Shown here one piece after another: positions 50,401-62,585 of a stretch of DNA of 64,000 nucleotides. The stretch lies in contig JAJTTP010000036.1 in NCBI GenBank assembly GCA_023313575.1, positions 62,001-126,000 on the forward strand, in the 5' to 3' direction. The DNA comes from Eutypella sp. D-1. Its lineage: Eukaryota; Ascomycota; Sordariomycetes; Xylariales; Diatrypaceae. The position numbers were made by a program, and so were the translations under genes. Numbering within the stretch: position 1 is the stretch's first letter; each line of letters opens with the position of its first letter. The notes under the pieces were generated by a model. The model was not told the origin of the DNA. It did no database searches and was given only the letters and a program-made list of their open reading frames with translations.

Positions 50401-51938
50401 TATATAATTTTTAATTCCGCGTTAAAAAATATATAATCGAAAATTTAAACCTTTTAAATTATACCGTTTACGTTATTAATATAAATAATAATTATATTAT
50501 TTTTCGTATTAAAATGTTTTAAAATTTATTTTTTAATTTATATTATATTTTTCCGTTATTTTTATAACTGCTTTATAAAGTTTTTATTATTAATATTTTA
50601 TAATAATTTTATTAAAAAACCGGTTATATATATTATTATTTCGTAACTTTGTAATAAAACCGTAACGTTAAAGACTTTTATTATTTATTTTTATTTTTCC
50701 GTATATTAATTTATATCGTTTTTCAAGATTATAATCGTATTACCGTTATTTAATTTACATACCGTGATCGTTATAACCCAGCCGATAAATTATATCGCTA
50801 TATTTATTATTTATATAATTTTTGTCAAACATTTATTAAATAATATTTTATTTTAATTTATTACTTTTATAATAGCTTTACGTACGCGTTATATTTAAAT
50901 AATTATTATAACAGGTATAATAAAAATATACCCCGGAGTTATTATAATAATAATATTTATTTAACTCCGGGTATTTTAAATAATATTTTATTTTATTATT
51001 ATAATTTATATTAATTTATTAATAATAAATTAAATTTAAAATTAAATAATATTTTTAATTAAAGTACGTAATTTTTAATTTAATTTAATAATTTTATTAC
51101 TAATTAATACTTTTATAATTACATTATTAATACGTACCTGTTTTATAATCTCATTTTTATTATTATTAAATTTTAATAATTTAACGTAATTAAAATAAAA
51201 TAAAGTTATTAAAAAGATTTTTAAAGTTAAATTATATTAATTATTATAATAATTATAATTATAAGTATTAAATAAATAAAAATATTAATAAATATAATAT
51301 TTTAAACCAGAAAATCCTTTATTAAAATAAATAAATATTTATAATTTTAAATAAACCGTTTTAAAATATTAATTAATAGATTTATTATTTATTTATTTAA
51401 CTTATAAATAATAAACTTTATAATTATTAAAAAAAACTATATTTTAATATTATTTAATAAATAATATTAATCTTTTACCGTTATTTTATATTAAACTCGA
51501 TTATAATTACATTTTACCGTCGTTTTAATGTAAAACGTAAATATATTTTATTATTACTTTAAAATAAATTATAAGTAAGTTTTAACGTTATTTAAAAGTA
51601 AAAGGTTTTTTTAAAAAATATAATAATAACTTTTATTCATTACGTAAAAAGAAATATATTAATTAAACTTATAAAACGTTAATAAACTTTAAACTTATAA
51701 CGGTTTATTATTAAATAAATAAACGTATTAATAAATATAATATTTAAAAATTATTAAAAAATAACCCTTAAGCTTTTTTAAGCTTAAAGGTTATTAGCTA
51801 GCTGCCGGTTTCCGACTAGTAGCTAGTTATTATTAATTATTATATAAAACCTACCGGCGTTAGCCGTATTTAACCTTATTAAATAAAAGTATTTAATTAT
51901 ATTTACTTTTTAAAATCACTGATTATTATTAAACTATT
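47401..51938. other. AT-rich hypermutated DNA, unidentified, with two hairpins
   Basis: This is 4.5 kb without open frames. Two inverted repeats stand out. One is 50928-50973 (CCCCGGAGTTA ... TAACTCCGGG). The other is 51760-51795, two 16-bp arms that match at 15 of 16 bases (AATAACCCTTAAGCTT on the left) around a TTTT loop. The block is probably one or more ruined transposons of unknown class. Confidence 0.5.
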
Positions 51939-51943
51939 ACGTT

Positions 51944-52373
51944 TATAACGGCTGGTTTATTCCTAATTATTAGTCCAGTCGAGGGGTTTATGTTAATAAG
52001 AGTGCTGGGGTTTTAAATAATAAGTAATCACGTTTGGTAATAATAAAGAAAAAGGTGCTTTAAGTAATTAAGTTATATTATAAGCTGGTAAATTTAAAGA
52101 TTATTTAAAAAAAGGTAATAAATGTAATTATATATTATTTTATATCCTTTATTCCTGATATTAAAATATATGGTTATTATTAAATCGTTAAAATCGTATC
52201 CGAATATAACGATTTAATATTATTAAGATTATTACCGATCTAACCGATCTTTTTTAATTATATAACGTATATGGCTTATTTTAATATGGCTATCTTTTTT
52301 TTAAAACTTAAATTAAGGATCTTTTTTTATTATATTAACCCCATTAGGCTTAATGGCCCGACCGGTTATAACA
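51944..52373 (-). repeat. 3' LTR of gypsy copy D
   Basis: This 430-bp LTR in reverse orientation begins TATAACGGCTGG (TG altered to TA) and ends CCGGTTATAACA. It is the partner of 58363-58795. Confidence 0.88.
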
Positions 52374-55300
52374 CGATTTCTCCCTTTCCAGGGTTTTATT
52401 TTTAAAACTTATTCCGTTTTTTTTTATATCTTTTAATAAGTTTTTCCTTTTTTTTTTTCTTTTTTTTTCTTTTTTTTATTATATTTAGTTATGTATTTAA
52501 ACGTATTAAACCTTTTATAAAAACAGCGTAACGCGATTTTTTTTTAGCTACCGTATTATCCGTTGACTTTTCCGATATGGCTTTTTATTTTTATTATAAA
52601 CGTTATTACCTTAAATATAAAGTTTCGGAATCGGACTTTTTTCGTTATTTTTTTTACATTTAAAGAAATCAGCCTTAATGTAATGTTTTTAACCTTATTA
52701 CCGAGCAACTTTTTAAGGTATTTTTTTAATATCGTAAATTAGAAACGGAATTTAAAAAGGTTATAAAGGTTAAAAAACGTGTAAAAACGCGTATTTAATA
52801 TATTTAAAAATAAAAAAAGATATAGTATAAAAAGATAATAAAGGCGGTATTTTATAATATCGATAATTTAAAGGAGTTAAAAAAATTGGAAAAAAACAAA
52901 TGTCGGGCGGAAAATATACGTTTTACGGGGTTTATTAAAACGTTAGGAAATCTTAAGGTTATTCCGGATCTTAATTAATTTAAAATAAATATATCGGGTA
53001 ATTTTAACTAAGATATTATTTTTATTAACGTTTCCGTCGGCGTTAATGAAAATTTTTTAAAAAGCGTTAAACGTTTATTAAGTAATTAACGGGTTTTTAT
53101 ATATTTTCGGAGTTATTATATTTTATTCGTTCATTTTTTATTTATACGTTTAAGATTTTTTCTGCTTCGTATTTATTTATTTTTATTTCGACGTCGTTTT
53201 ATCTTATTTTTATAACGTTTATATTCGTTACGTCCTTAAATAAGGAAATGTGAAAAATTGGATAAATCCTAATTTTTAATAATAAGTTTAATTCATAATT
53301 ATTTTCTGATATTTTTTTAATAACTAGGTACGGTCCGATATATTTTTAATCGAATTTTTTGTTAAATCGTTTTATCGTAATGCTTTTTATAGCTAAATAA
53401 ATTATATCTTTTTCCGAAAAGGTTAATCCTTTTAACCTTTTTTAGTTATAATATCGGCTTATTTATTAATATACGAATTCGAGTTTTGTTTTTATTTTTT
53501 TATATAATTATTTAAGTCGTTTTAATGTTAACATGGCTTTAATATTATCCGGTCCTTTTTTATAAACGTTTTAATAAATGTTTAAAATAAATCCGAAATT
53601 AGCGTTAATAGGTATTATTTATATATTTTTATAATAAGGTATATTAAAGGCTAATTATACGATAAATAATTATTTAACCTAATTATTTTATTTATAATTA
53701 ATATATTATCGAAAATAAATTTTTAATATTTAATTAATTCGTTTTATTTATCCGTTTATTTAAGGTTTAAAAATTGTTATAAGTTTAGGGTTTAGTTTTA
53801 ATCTTATTATAAAATTTTATTAAAATTTCGATGTAAATGTTATTTCTTTATCGGAGATAATTTCGAATATAAGGCCGTATATTATTATAATATGTCGTAA
53901 AAAGATATATGCCATTTATTTTACGTCGGTATTTTCGTTATATAAAATAAAATAAAAAAATTTTATAAATCGGTTAACGATTACGAATATATTATTATAA
54001 CCGTTACATATTATTAAATCTTTTAATATCGGTAACTTAATAATAAAATTAAATATAATAAATTCTTATAATCGTTTATTAATTAATAATAGCTATAATT
54101 CTCCGTAAGGTTTATATCGTCTTATTTTAGTTTTTCCGTATATATTATATCGTTATTATATTTATTATATTACTGATTTTATTTTATCGAATATATAAAT
54201 CCGTTATAATCGTTTAAAAATTTTATAATCTTTTAAATATCCGTATAAAAGATATTTATAAATTTCCTATATTAACTGTTCCTGTAATTCTTATAATATT
54301 TATAACTTTTCTGTTTATTTTTTTATTAATAATTTGTTATTATATTATTCGATTTATTTATATAAATTATTTTAAATAATCTTAATAACAGCAATTTATC
54401 GTTATTCCAAATATTTTTCTAACGTTTATCGGAATATTACGTATTTAATTAATATATATTTTTTTTCCATGGTAAGTTATTTGCTAATAATATCTGTTCG
54501 TCCGTTTTTTAATCCTTTTTTATAGATAATAATATAATCGAATTCTGTAAAATACTCGGTATATTGTAACTGTTTTCCGTTAAAGGTTTAAGTAATAAAA
54601 AAGTATATAATATTTTTATAATCGGTATAAATTTTAACTTAATGCATATTTTTTATAAGGTAATATTTAAATTTTTTAAATACGTTAATAATAATAAGAA
54701 ATTCCTTATTATAAATTAAATAATTAAGTTCGGTTTTAATAAATTTATAAAAATAAAATGTAATAAAGTATAATATTTCTTTTTTTTCGTTATTTAATTT
54801 ATGTTTCGAAGGCATAATCCGAAACGTCGGTTTTTAATTTAACGGGTTTTTTAAAATTATATATAATAAATACTAATTCGTTAATAATAACATCTTTTAA
54901 CTTTTTAAAAAATTCGTTTATTTTATTAATTTATATAAACCGTTTATCCTTTTTATTAATTCCGTAAAAAGTATTATAATATGTTTAAATCGTTATATAA
55001 ATTTCCGATAATAATTTATTAAACCGAAAAAGGCCTGTATTTCTTTTATATTAATAAATATTTTTTAATTTTTAATAATTACGATTTTCTTAAGGTCTAT
55101 TTTAATATGTTCGGGGGTAATAATATATCCGAGGAATTCCATTTCTTATATATAAAATATATTTTTTTCGGGTTTTATTAATAAGTTAACGTTTTATAAT
55201 GTTTATAATATTTTATATATATATTTTTTATGCTATTCCTTTAATTTTAAATAAATAAAAGTATCGTTAAAATAGTAAATAATAAAAACATTAAAATATT

Positions 55301-58300
55301 CTCGTAATACGTGATTAATTATGCGTTAAAACGATATTAATGCGTTAATTAATCCGAAAAACATAATTAAATATTCGAATAAGCCGTATTTCGTTTTAAA
55401 GGCTGTTTTTTATTTATTTCCGGGTTTAATTCTAATATAATAATATCCGTCCTTAAAGTTTAAAGTGGTAAATTATTTAATTCCGTGTAAACGGTTTTTT
55501 ATTTTAATAATAAGTAATAACGGTATTCGGTTTTTAACGGTGATTTTATTTAATTATCGATAATCGATTATTAATCGTAATTTACCGTTTTTTTTAAATA
55601 TAAATATAATAAGGTATTTTATTAATAATTTTAATTATCGAATATATCCTTTTATTAATTTATTTTCGAGGTATTTTTGTAATTCTTTAAATTCGATTTT
55701 GTTAAAGTTATAAATTTTATAAAATCGTGGCGTTTTTCTTTTTATAAAAATAATCTCGTAATTTTATTTATTACGGTTTAATAATCCTTTTTTAAATTTT
55801 TTGCGAAATACTTTATCGTATTAATAATATTATAGTAATACGTTACCTATTTATAATATCGTTATATTTTCTTTTTTTAAGATATTATTAAAAAAGCGGA
55901 ATCGTTATCGGATAAATGTAATAATTTATTTAATCCTTTTTTCGTGTCCTTTTTTTTTAATTCGTTATATTCCTTTAAATAAGGTTTTTATCGTGTTTTT
56001 ATATCCGTATTTATTATCCGTTAAGTATTAAGATCTTTTTTTTAAATTATTATCGGTTTTTAAAAAATAAGGAAATATTATTTAACCAGTTTTCTAGTTA
56101 TTCGATAAATTATATTAATATAACCATAATTATTTAAAAATTATATCGTATCTTTTTAAAGGCATAATATCGAAAATAACGTTTTATTTTTATCTTTCGA
56201 TATATATATTAAATTAATCGGTTTTCCGTAATACCTTTTTTTCGTTATATTTAAAAGCATAACTTTCGGCTTTTATTATGTTATAAAGGTATTATTTCTC
56301 CTTTTATAATAATTATAACTTATTATATAATTTTAAAATTATATAATTATTATCGGTTCCGTTATTTATTATAACGGTATACCAGTTATTTTTAACTTTT
56401 ATTCGTATTATAATATATCCGTATCGTTTTTAAGTTTTTAAAATAGCTTATAAATATCGTATTACGTTTTTAAACCTTATAATACCGTTTTATGGCCTTA
56501 ATATAAACGGCTTTATTTTTTTAAATTTTTGCCGTAAATTTATACGGTATTATGTAAGTCGTTATAAAGTTTTTTTTTACTGGATTTTTTTTATATATAC
56601 GGTTATTTGTTTGCTATTAAATTTTCGTAAAAATATTTAAAGCTAATTTTATTAAAGGTTATTTTTTTTAATAAATTTTTATAAACGTATAAATCGGCGT
56701 TTAATAATTTATTTTTTTAATATCGGATTTCGTGTTTTTATTATTCGATCTTATTCCGGATCCTTATAATTTTTAACATTTAATATATATATTCGTTATA
56801 ATAATATGCTTAATATTTTTCGGGGTAAAATATCCTTTTTAACCACTTTTAACCATACGGTATATAGTTAACGTAACGTATAATTTTTTTATATTATTGT
56901 CGGTCGGTTTCGTTTTTTTTTTATTATACAAAATCGAATCCTTTTTTAACCATTTATTTAATTCGGTTAATAATACCGATTTTTCGTTCTTTATATTAAT
57001 AATATTCGTATTTTCGGTAATTAACGGGGTACTTTAAAAAATGCGGCGTCCGAGTTTAAATTTTTTAATTAATAAACTTATTTTAATTATAAAGTTATTA
57101 TAAGTAAATTTTAAATCGTTATTTTTTAAGGCGTCGTTAAAATCGTTTAATGTAAATGCCGTATATTTTTTATAATTTATAATTTTATTATTTTTTAAAC
57201 CAGTTAATTAATTATTTTATTTTTTCTTTTTTTACGAAATAAGCTTTTATAAAGGCTTTTTTTTTATTATTATTAAAGTATTTATTTTATTATTATTAAC
57301 GTTATCGTTTTATTACGGCTTAAGCTAATCGTTTAATTTTTTATAATATTTATTAATAAATATTATTATCCGAATATATATAACGGATTATTTTAAGCGT
57401 TTTTCCACCGGTAAAAGGTTATTTTCTTTCGGGTATAAGTTTTTAATTTTTATTTCGTTTAAGTTTTTTATATTTGTTTTTAAAATGTTTTATTTTATTA
57501 TAATTATAGCATTTAATTTATTGCTTATTTTTTCGTATTATATTAAATAATATAGGTTTTAATGCCGTCCCGTAAAATATATCGGTAGGCTTTTGGTCCT
57601 GATTTTTATTATTTTAATATCTTTTAAATCCTTTAAATACATAATATCTTTTTTTTTTAACGTTATTTAAATTATTTGTTATCGATTTTAATTATTAAAG
57701 TAACGAATTTATTAATAATGCCTAATTTATCGTATAAAATAATTTTATTTTTAATTATATTTTTAAATCCTTAGTAAAACGTATCGATAAAAGATTTATC
57801 GTTTTTTTAATCAGTTTTTGCTATAAGCTATTTAAATTACGTGGCGTAAATATAAGCTGTTTTTTTTTATTTAAAATTTAAAAGTTATTATATAACGGCT
57901 CGGGTTTTATCCGGGTTTCCGTAATTAGCTTTTACCTTTTTTACGAAGTTTTCGTATTTTTCGAAAAAATATTTAATTTCCGTAATCTTTTTTTTCTTTT
58001 TTATTTTTATAAAAGCATTTAAAATAGGTTTAAACCATTAAGTTATTTTTTCGGTAAAACATAAAGCAATATCGAGAATTTTATCGGCTTTTTCGGTTAA
58101 TATATGGCGTTATTAATATAAATAAGCTAAGGCTGTAATAAAAAAAGGTTATACGGGGGTAATATTATTATAAGGTCCAGGTTTTTTAAGCTTAAATTTA
58201 ACGGGTGTAATTTTTTAAATTACGGTTATAATTGCCGTTTATTTAATTTGTTCGATTCGTTCAAATAATAATTTAATAATTTATTAAAGTTTTTAGCTTA

Positions 58301-58362
58301 AAAAAATATTTTATCGGATATTGTTTAAAGTTAATAATATTATTAAATAAAAGCTTATAACG

Positions 58363-58795
58363 TATAACGGCTGGTTTATTTTTAATTATTAATCTAATTA
58401 AAGGGTTTATATTAATAAAAATATTAAGGTTTTAAATAATAAATAATTACGTTTAATGATAATAAAAAAAAGGGTGCTTTAAATAATTAAATTATATTAA
58501 TAGCTGGTAAGTTTAAAAATTATTTAAAAAAAAAAGTAATAAACGTAACTATATATTATTTTATATCTTTTATTTTTAACACTGGAATATATGGTTATTA
58601 TTAGATTGTTAAGATCGTATCCGAGTATAACGATTTAATATCGTTAGGATTATTACCGATTTAACCGATCCTTCCTGGTCGTGTAACGTATATGGCTTAT
58701 TTTAATGTGGTTATCTTTTTCTCCAGAACTTAAGTTGGGGATTTTTTCTTGCTGTGTTAGCCCTATTAGGCCCAATGGCCCGACCGGTTATAATA
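58363..58795 (-). repeat. 5' LTR of gypsy copy D
   Basis: This 433-bp LTR in reverse orientation ends CCGGTTATAATA (CA altered to TA) and is followed by ACGTT, the target duplication. Confidence 0.88.
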
Positions 58796-58800
58796 ACGTT

Positions 58801-59755
58801 ATAACGTTTATAATTATTTAACTTTTTATAAAATTAAAACTTTATTTTTATAATAAATAATTTTAAAACCTTATATATTAAATAGTTTATATTTGTATTT
58901 AAAATTAAAACCGTTTTAAAGTTAAATATTTAATATAATAACCAGGTAAGTTAATAATATATAAAAAGGTAATAAAAAAAATTATTTTATTATTTTATTA
59001 TATACATTTTATATCAAAGCAGTAACGCTTTTAAAAGCTTATATTAATGTTATATATAATATTTATTATAACGTTTTATTTTTAAAATAAATAAAGTAAA
59101 AAATAAATTAAATTATAAGTTTTTAAACGCTTTAGTTATATTATTATTATTATTAAATATTTAATAATATAAAAACTTAATAAAAACTTTTATACTTTAA
59201 TTATTACGGTTCGGTTATAATAAATACGGGGTAATATTATATCGTTTTCGTTTTATAAAACTTTATTTAATATTATTTTAATTATAATAATAAAATTATA
59301 ATTAATTTATATATATCGATATTAAATTTAGTTATTTATTATTAATAAAGTGTTTTATTTAATAAATAATTAAAATCCCGGTTTTTAAATAAAAATTAAA
59401 AATTAAGTAATAAACTAATTTATTAAATAACCGTTTCGGTTATATTATTAAAATTATATATTTATTAATTAAAAAATATAAATATTAATAAATATTAATA
59501 AAGCCGTTTAAGTTATTTATTTATATAATAATTTAATTTTAAAATATAAATGTTTTTATAATTATAAAAACTTTTAAATTGTATGTAATTTATTTTATAT
59601 ATATATATTTTTATATAAAGTATTATTATTATTATTTACTTTATTAAGCAATATTAATAAACGTTAAATAATATATTAATACTTACCCGATATTATATAA
59701 TTATATTTAATTATTTTATAAAAAAATAAAAAACTATAGCTATATTAAAAAGTGG
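58801..59755. other. AT-rich hypermutated DNA
   Basis: No frames or recognisable motifs are present. The composition changes abruptly to normal at about 59755. Confidence 0.55.
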
Positions 59756-60539
59756 ATTCTGCAGGCGAGAATCTTATCATGTAATTGGTTGATTTTCCGG
59801 CTTGGCCGTACCTGTAGCCTTCCGGATTCTGGTCGGATGGATACATGAACTGCTTAGGGGGGGCGGGGGGGCTTCGCTTAGCACCGTGCACTGCCAGCAT
59901 ATGTGTACACTCCCGACACAAGTACCCGGTGTATCAGAAGGACCATTGGATTTCGATGTCCCGTGGAGCTATACATAGATTAATCATGCCACTTGTCATG
60001 CTTTCGTACCCCTAATTCGGGTTATGTCCCGTCTTGCGTCATACTTGATGCAGCCGGCCTTTTGTCTGTGTCACTACTCAGAGATAGGAGCAAATACGAT
60101 CCGAGGAAGTTGGCTGATCTGCTTTCCTTTCCAAGTTTGAATACTTCTGGGTGATTAAACTCATAATGTACGGTCCAAGGCCGGCCCCTACATCAATTCT
60201 ATGATATGTGTTGGGGATCAGACGGATCATCAGAGTGATAAGGTGGCCATCTCGAAGAGATATTAAGGGCGTACCACACCCGAGACTTGTAGAAGGAGGA
60301 GGAAACCACAAAGATTGGGGGGATTCCAGACACATGTAGACCCCACACGGCCACATGCCCAAACACCTGCATACTAACAAGGTGTACCGATTTCCCACGC
60401 CTTAGAGCGAATCTAGTTCCCAGTGGAAGTGAAATAACCCCCTATGCAATGCAAATTAAGAATAGCTACCGGTACTGATTCAATGGAAAATGGTCCCTGA
60501 GCGAAAAGATTGTGTTGGGAAAGATAGGGGCCGAAGACC
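59756..60539. other. Non-coding unique-looking DNA
   Basis: Composition is normal and no supported gene is present. Two runs of seven G separated by one C lie at 59857-59871. The 106-codon minus-strand frame at 60078-60398 has no recognisable domain and no family-like motif, so it is not called as a gene. Confidence 0.5.
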
Positions 60540-60850
60540 CAGGTAACGAATGGGTAAAAACACGGCGAGCCCGAGCACTCGACGTCTTGATCCCTTACGG
60601 ACGGTACCACCAAACCCAGCCAACCCAACCTACCCATCCATTAAGGGGCACACGGGCACCCTTCGTGTAATGGTACTGGTGGACTGTTGACCGACCGCGT
60701 GTCGGTAGTAGTGGCTGTTTGGCGACGTTACTGTTTGGTATCTTTTTCCTTTTATCGACGAATAGAGAAAGGGCGAAGACGGTTGGTTCAGTGCAATTGG
60801 GCCATCGTGGCCATTCTCCTGATTTTATCTTAACGAGAATGTAGACCCGA
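60540..60850. repeat. Left arm of a diverged inverted repeat
   Basis: The reverse complement of this segment aligns with 61490-61825. Landmarks are GGCCACGATGGCCCAA, TTCTCTATTCGT, ATACCAAACAG, TTAATGGATG, GCTGGGTTTG and GCTCGGGCTCGCCG. The arms differ by many substitutions and small indels and are not strongly AT-shifted. On the plus strand it preserves a damaged version (TLLFGIFF, QCNWAIVAI) of the reading frame in the right arm. Confidence 0.75.
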
Positions 60851-61199
60851 CCGAATAGAGGGAATCCAACCCGAAAATCAATAAAGGTAAGTACCGAGGC
60901 GTGAGCCGAACTTGATAAAAACAACGCAAAAGGTATACCGAACGGAGAGGAAGACGTAAAGCGAAAAAAGACGATAGCACGCCGGATCTCGACCAGGCCT
61001 TAACGATCCCGGTGGTAGAAAAACGAAGAATGGCAGGACTGGCAACGTCGCATAACGGGGGTTCGAACCCCGTGGGGAAACTCAAAAGCCAAGTGTACCA
61101 AGGCACGTGAACCTGGCGAATGCCCAGGGGACGGAGGAGCAAGTCCCAAAGCGGCCCGAGGCGATAAAGAATCCACATCACGACGTTAACGACTGCTTC

Positions 61200-61667
61200 C
61201 TAACTGATTTCTTCGAAGATAGCGTAAAGCAACTCCTGTACATCCACCCAATCAATCTCCTCCGCCTCAAAAAAGATGCGTCCCCATTCAACCAAAATCG
61301 GGCCAAGCTTCATAGCCAGATACACAACGTTCCCGGCGACGTGATAGGCGGCACGACCCGCCTAAGCCATAGCATCGGTCCCAAAGACTAAGGCGAGGAA
61401 AACGACGCTGACGGTGCCGGCGACCGTTACAAGTACCGTGATAATGACTGCCCGGTCTTCCAAACGCTGAGTGTACTCGTCGATCATTCCAAAAATGGGC
61501 TGATAGAAGGAAATGGCCACGATGGCCCAAATGCACTGAATCAATTGTCTATCTCCCCTTCTCTATTCGTTAATGAAAAAAATACCAAACAGTATCACCG
61601 CCAAACAATTTACCACGTACGCGGTTGCTCGACAGTCAAAGAGGACCTCTACATGAGGCGTACCCAT
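61200..61667 (-). pseudogene. Broken reading frame for a small membrane protein
   Basis: From ATG at 61667 to TAG at 61200-61202 there are 155 codons in one frame, interrupted only by two in-frame TAG codons (codons 35 and 102). Either could be a CAG changed by one C-to-T transition. The frame encodes three hydrophobic segments: around YVVNCLAVILFGIFF, around CIWAIVAISFYQPIF and around VIITVLVTVAGTVSVVFLA. These are followed by an acidic C-terminus ending AIFEEIS. No family was recognised. Introns could also remove the stops: a 51-nt GT...AG segment ends at the second TAG, but its branch site is poor. The frame continues open upstream to 61874. A decayed copy lies in the left arm. Confidence 0.5.
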
Positions 61668-61825
61668 GTGCCGCCTAATTAATGGATGAAAGGATATAAG
61701 GTGAAGGGATCGTGGGAAGATGAGGGGTTGGTTTAGCTGGGTTTGATGGTATGCGAGGAGATTGTGAAGGATATAGGCATCGAGCGCTCGGGCTCGCCGC
61801 GTGTTTTGTGTGAGAGGCTGGGTGG
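61490..61825. repeat. Right arm of the diverged inverted repeat
   Basis: This is the counterpart of 60540-60850, separated from it by about 640 bp. It contains the N-terminal third of the broken membrane-protein frame at 61200-61667 and its upstream region. Confidence 0.75.
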
Positions 61826-61874
61826 TAGGGGCAACCGTAGCCCAATGGTTTTTAGACGGTCCCACCGGTCTCAT

Positions 61875-62585
61875 ACCAGACTGTAGAACTTAGATTCTAC
61901 AACATCATTACCACCATTAATACAATCTTCTTGGAATCACAATATGAAATAAAAATAACTACTGCTACATAAACTACCTCAGCCCGACTCAAGCCCTTGT
62001 TCTCCCTACAAGCTCCAGCCGTTCATTAGGCCCGCCAAGCTGCACCTTCCTGGGCTGGATCTCAGTCTGACTGGGTATGAATCATACCATGGCCCCTGGC
62101 CAGTCAGAAGTAAACCCGGCGCAACGGTAATGTTAGATTAGGGGATACGAACCTGTCTCGAAACAAGCACCAGTGGAAAGAGAGCGCCACAAGGGCTAGC
62201 GCGCCCCCCTATCATTTCTAGACTGTGTCACGTGAATGATGGTAATTGTGAATCAGTGGGCCTCTGTTCGCAAGGCCCGTGTCGGTGGTAGGTAGCCGGG
62301 GAGTTTCTGCAATGGAATGCTAGGCTGTGTATGATTTGATCGCGACATGGGGGGGTTAATGATGAATCATTTGCTGAGGCCCGGCCATCTGTCTATGATG
62401 AAACAGTTCGTGTAGGCAGATATATATATAAGCCGCTGACGGCACGATACAGACTAAAAACCAACAGCAGCATAGCGTGTGTATCAACAAGCACCTCGTA
62501 TTTTATGAAACCGTCGAGAGAGTTCCGTCCGTACTGTAATTTTCGACCGACCTGCTTACCTTGACCAAGCGAATCACGCGACACA
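61875..62585. promoter_or_regulatory. Upstream region of the glycosyltransferase gene
   Basis: This is non-coding DNA. A long TATA stretch at 62420-62432 lies about 155 bp before the start codon and is a good TATA-box candidate. On the minus strand near 62150 the sequence GGTTCGTATCC resembles a tRNA B box, but no tRNA fold could be built around it. Confidence 0.5.

Larger units (their letters stand above)
51944..58795 (-). mobile_element. Ty3/gypsy chromovirus, copy D, full length, RIP-inactivated
   Basis: This is a 6852-bp element in reverse orientation, with LTRs at both ends and a perfect target duplication ACGTT (51939-51943 and 58796-58800). On the minus strand the relics run from right to left: RT with YLND near 55265, RNase H with the TDVS-like segment near 54800-54840, and a chromodomain about 53198-53092. 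A well preserved polypurine tract (GGAAAGGGAGAAAT on the minus strand, about 52377-52390) abuts the 3' LTR. Its LTRs are a third subtype compared with copies A and B. All frames are destroyed by transitions. Confidence 0.92.

Noticed and set aside
60078..60398. 106-codon minus-strand frame
   Set aside because: No conserved motif, no credible promoter or intron context; probably chance.
61040..61085. Possible tRNA around GGGGTTCGAACCCC
   Set aside because: A T-arm-like hairpin exists on the minus strand (CGGGG TTCGAAC CCCCG), but no matching acceptor, D or anticodon arms could be built on either strand.
61288..61536. 82-codon minus-strand frame rich in His and Arg, reachable through a 50-nt GT...AG intron
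   Set aside because: It is the out-of-frame shadow of the hydrophobic 155-codon frame; the hydrophobic frame has the more protein-like composition.
62135..62215. 73-nt tRNA-like segment on the minus strand (TAGGGG...CCCCTA ends, GGTTCGTATCC box)
   Set aside because: The length and B-box-like sequence fit, but there is no T stem and no anticodon stem, so it is not a tRNA gene.
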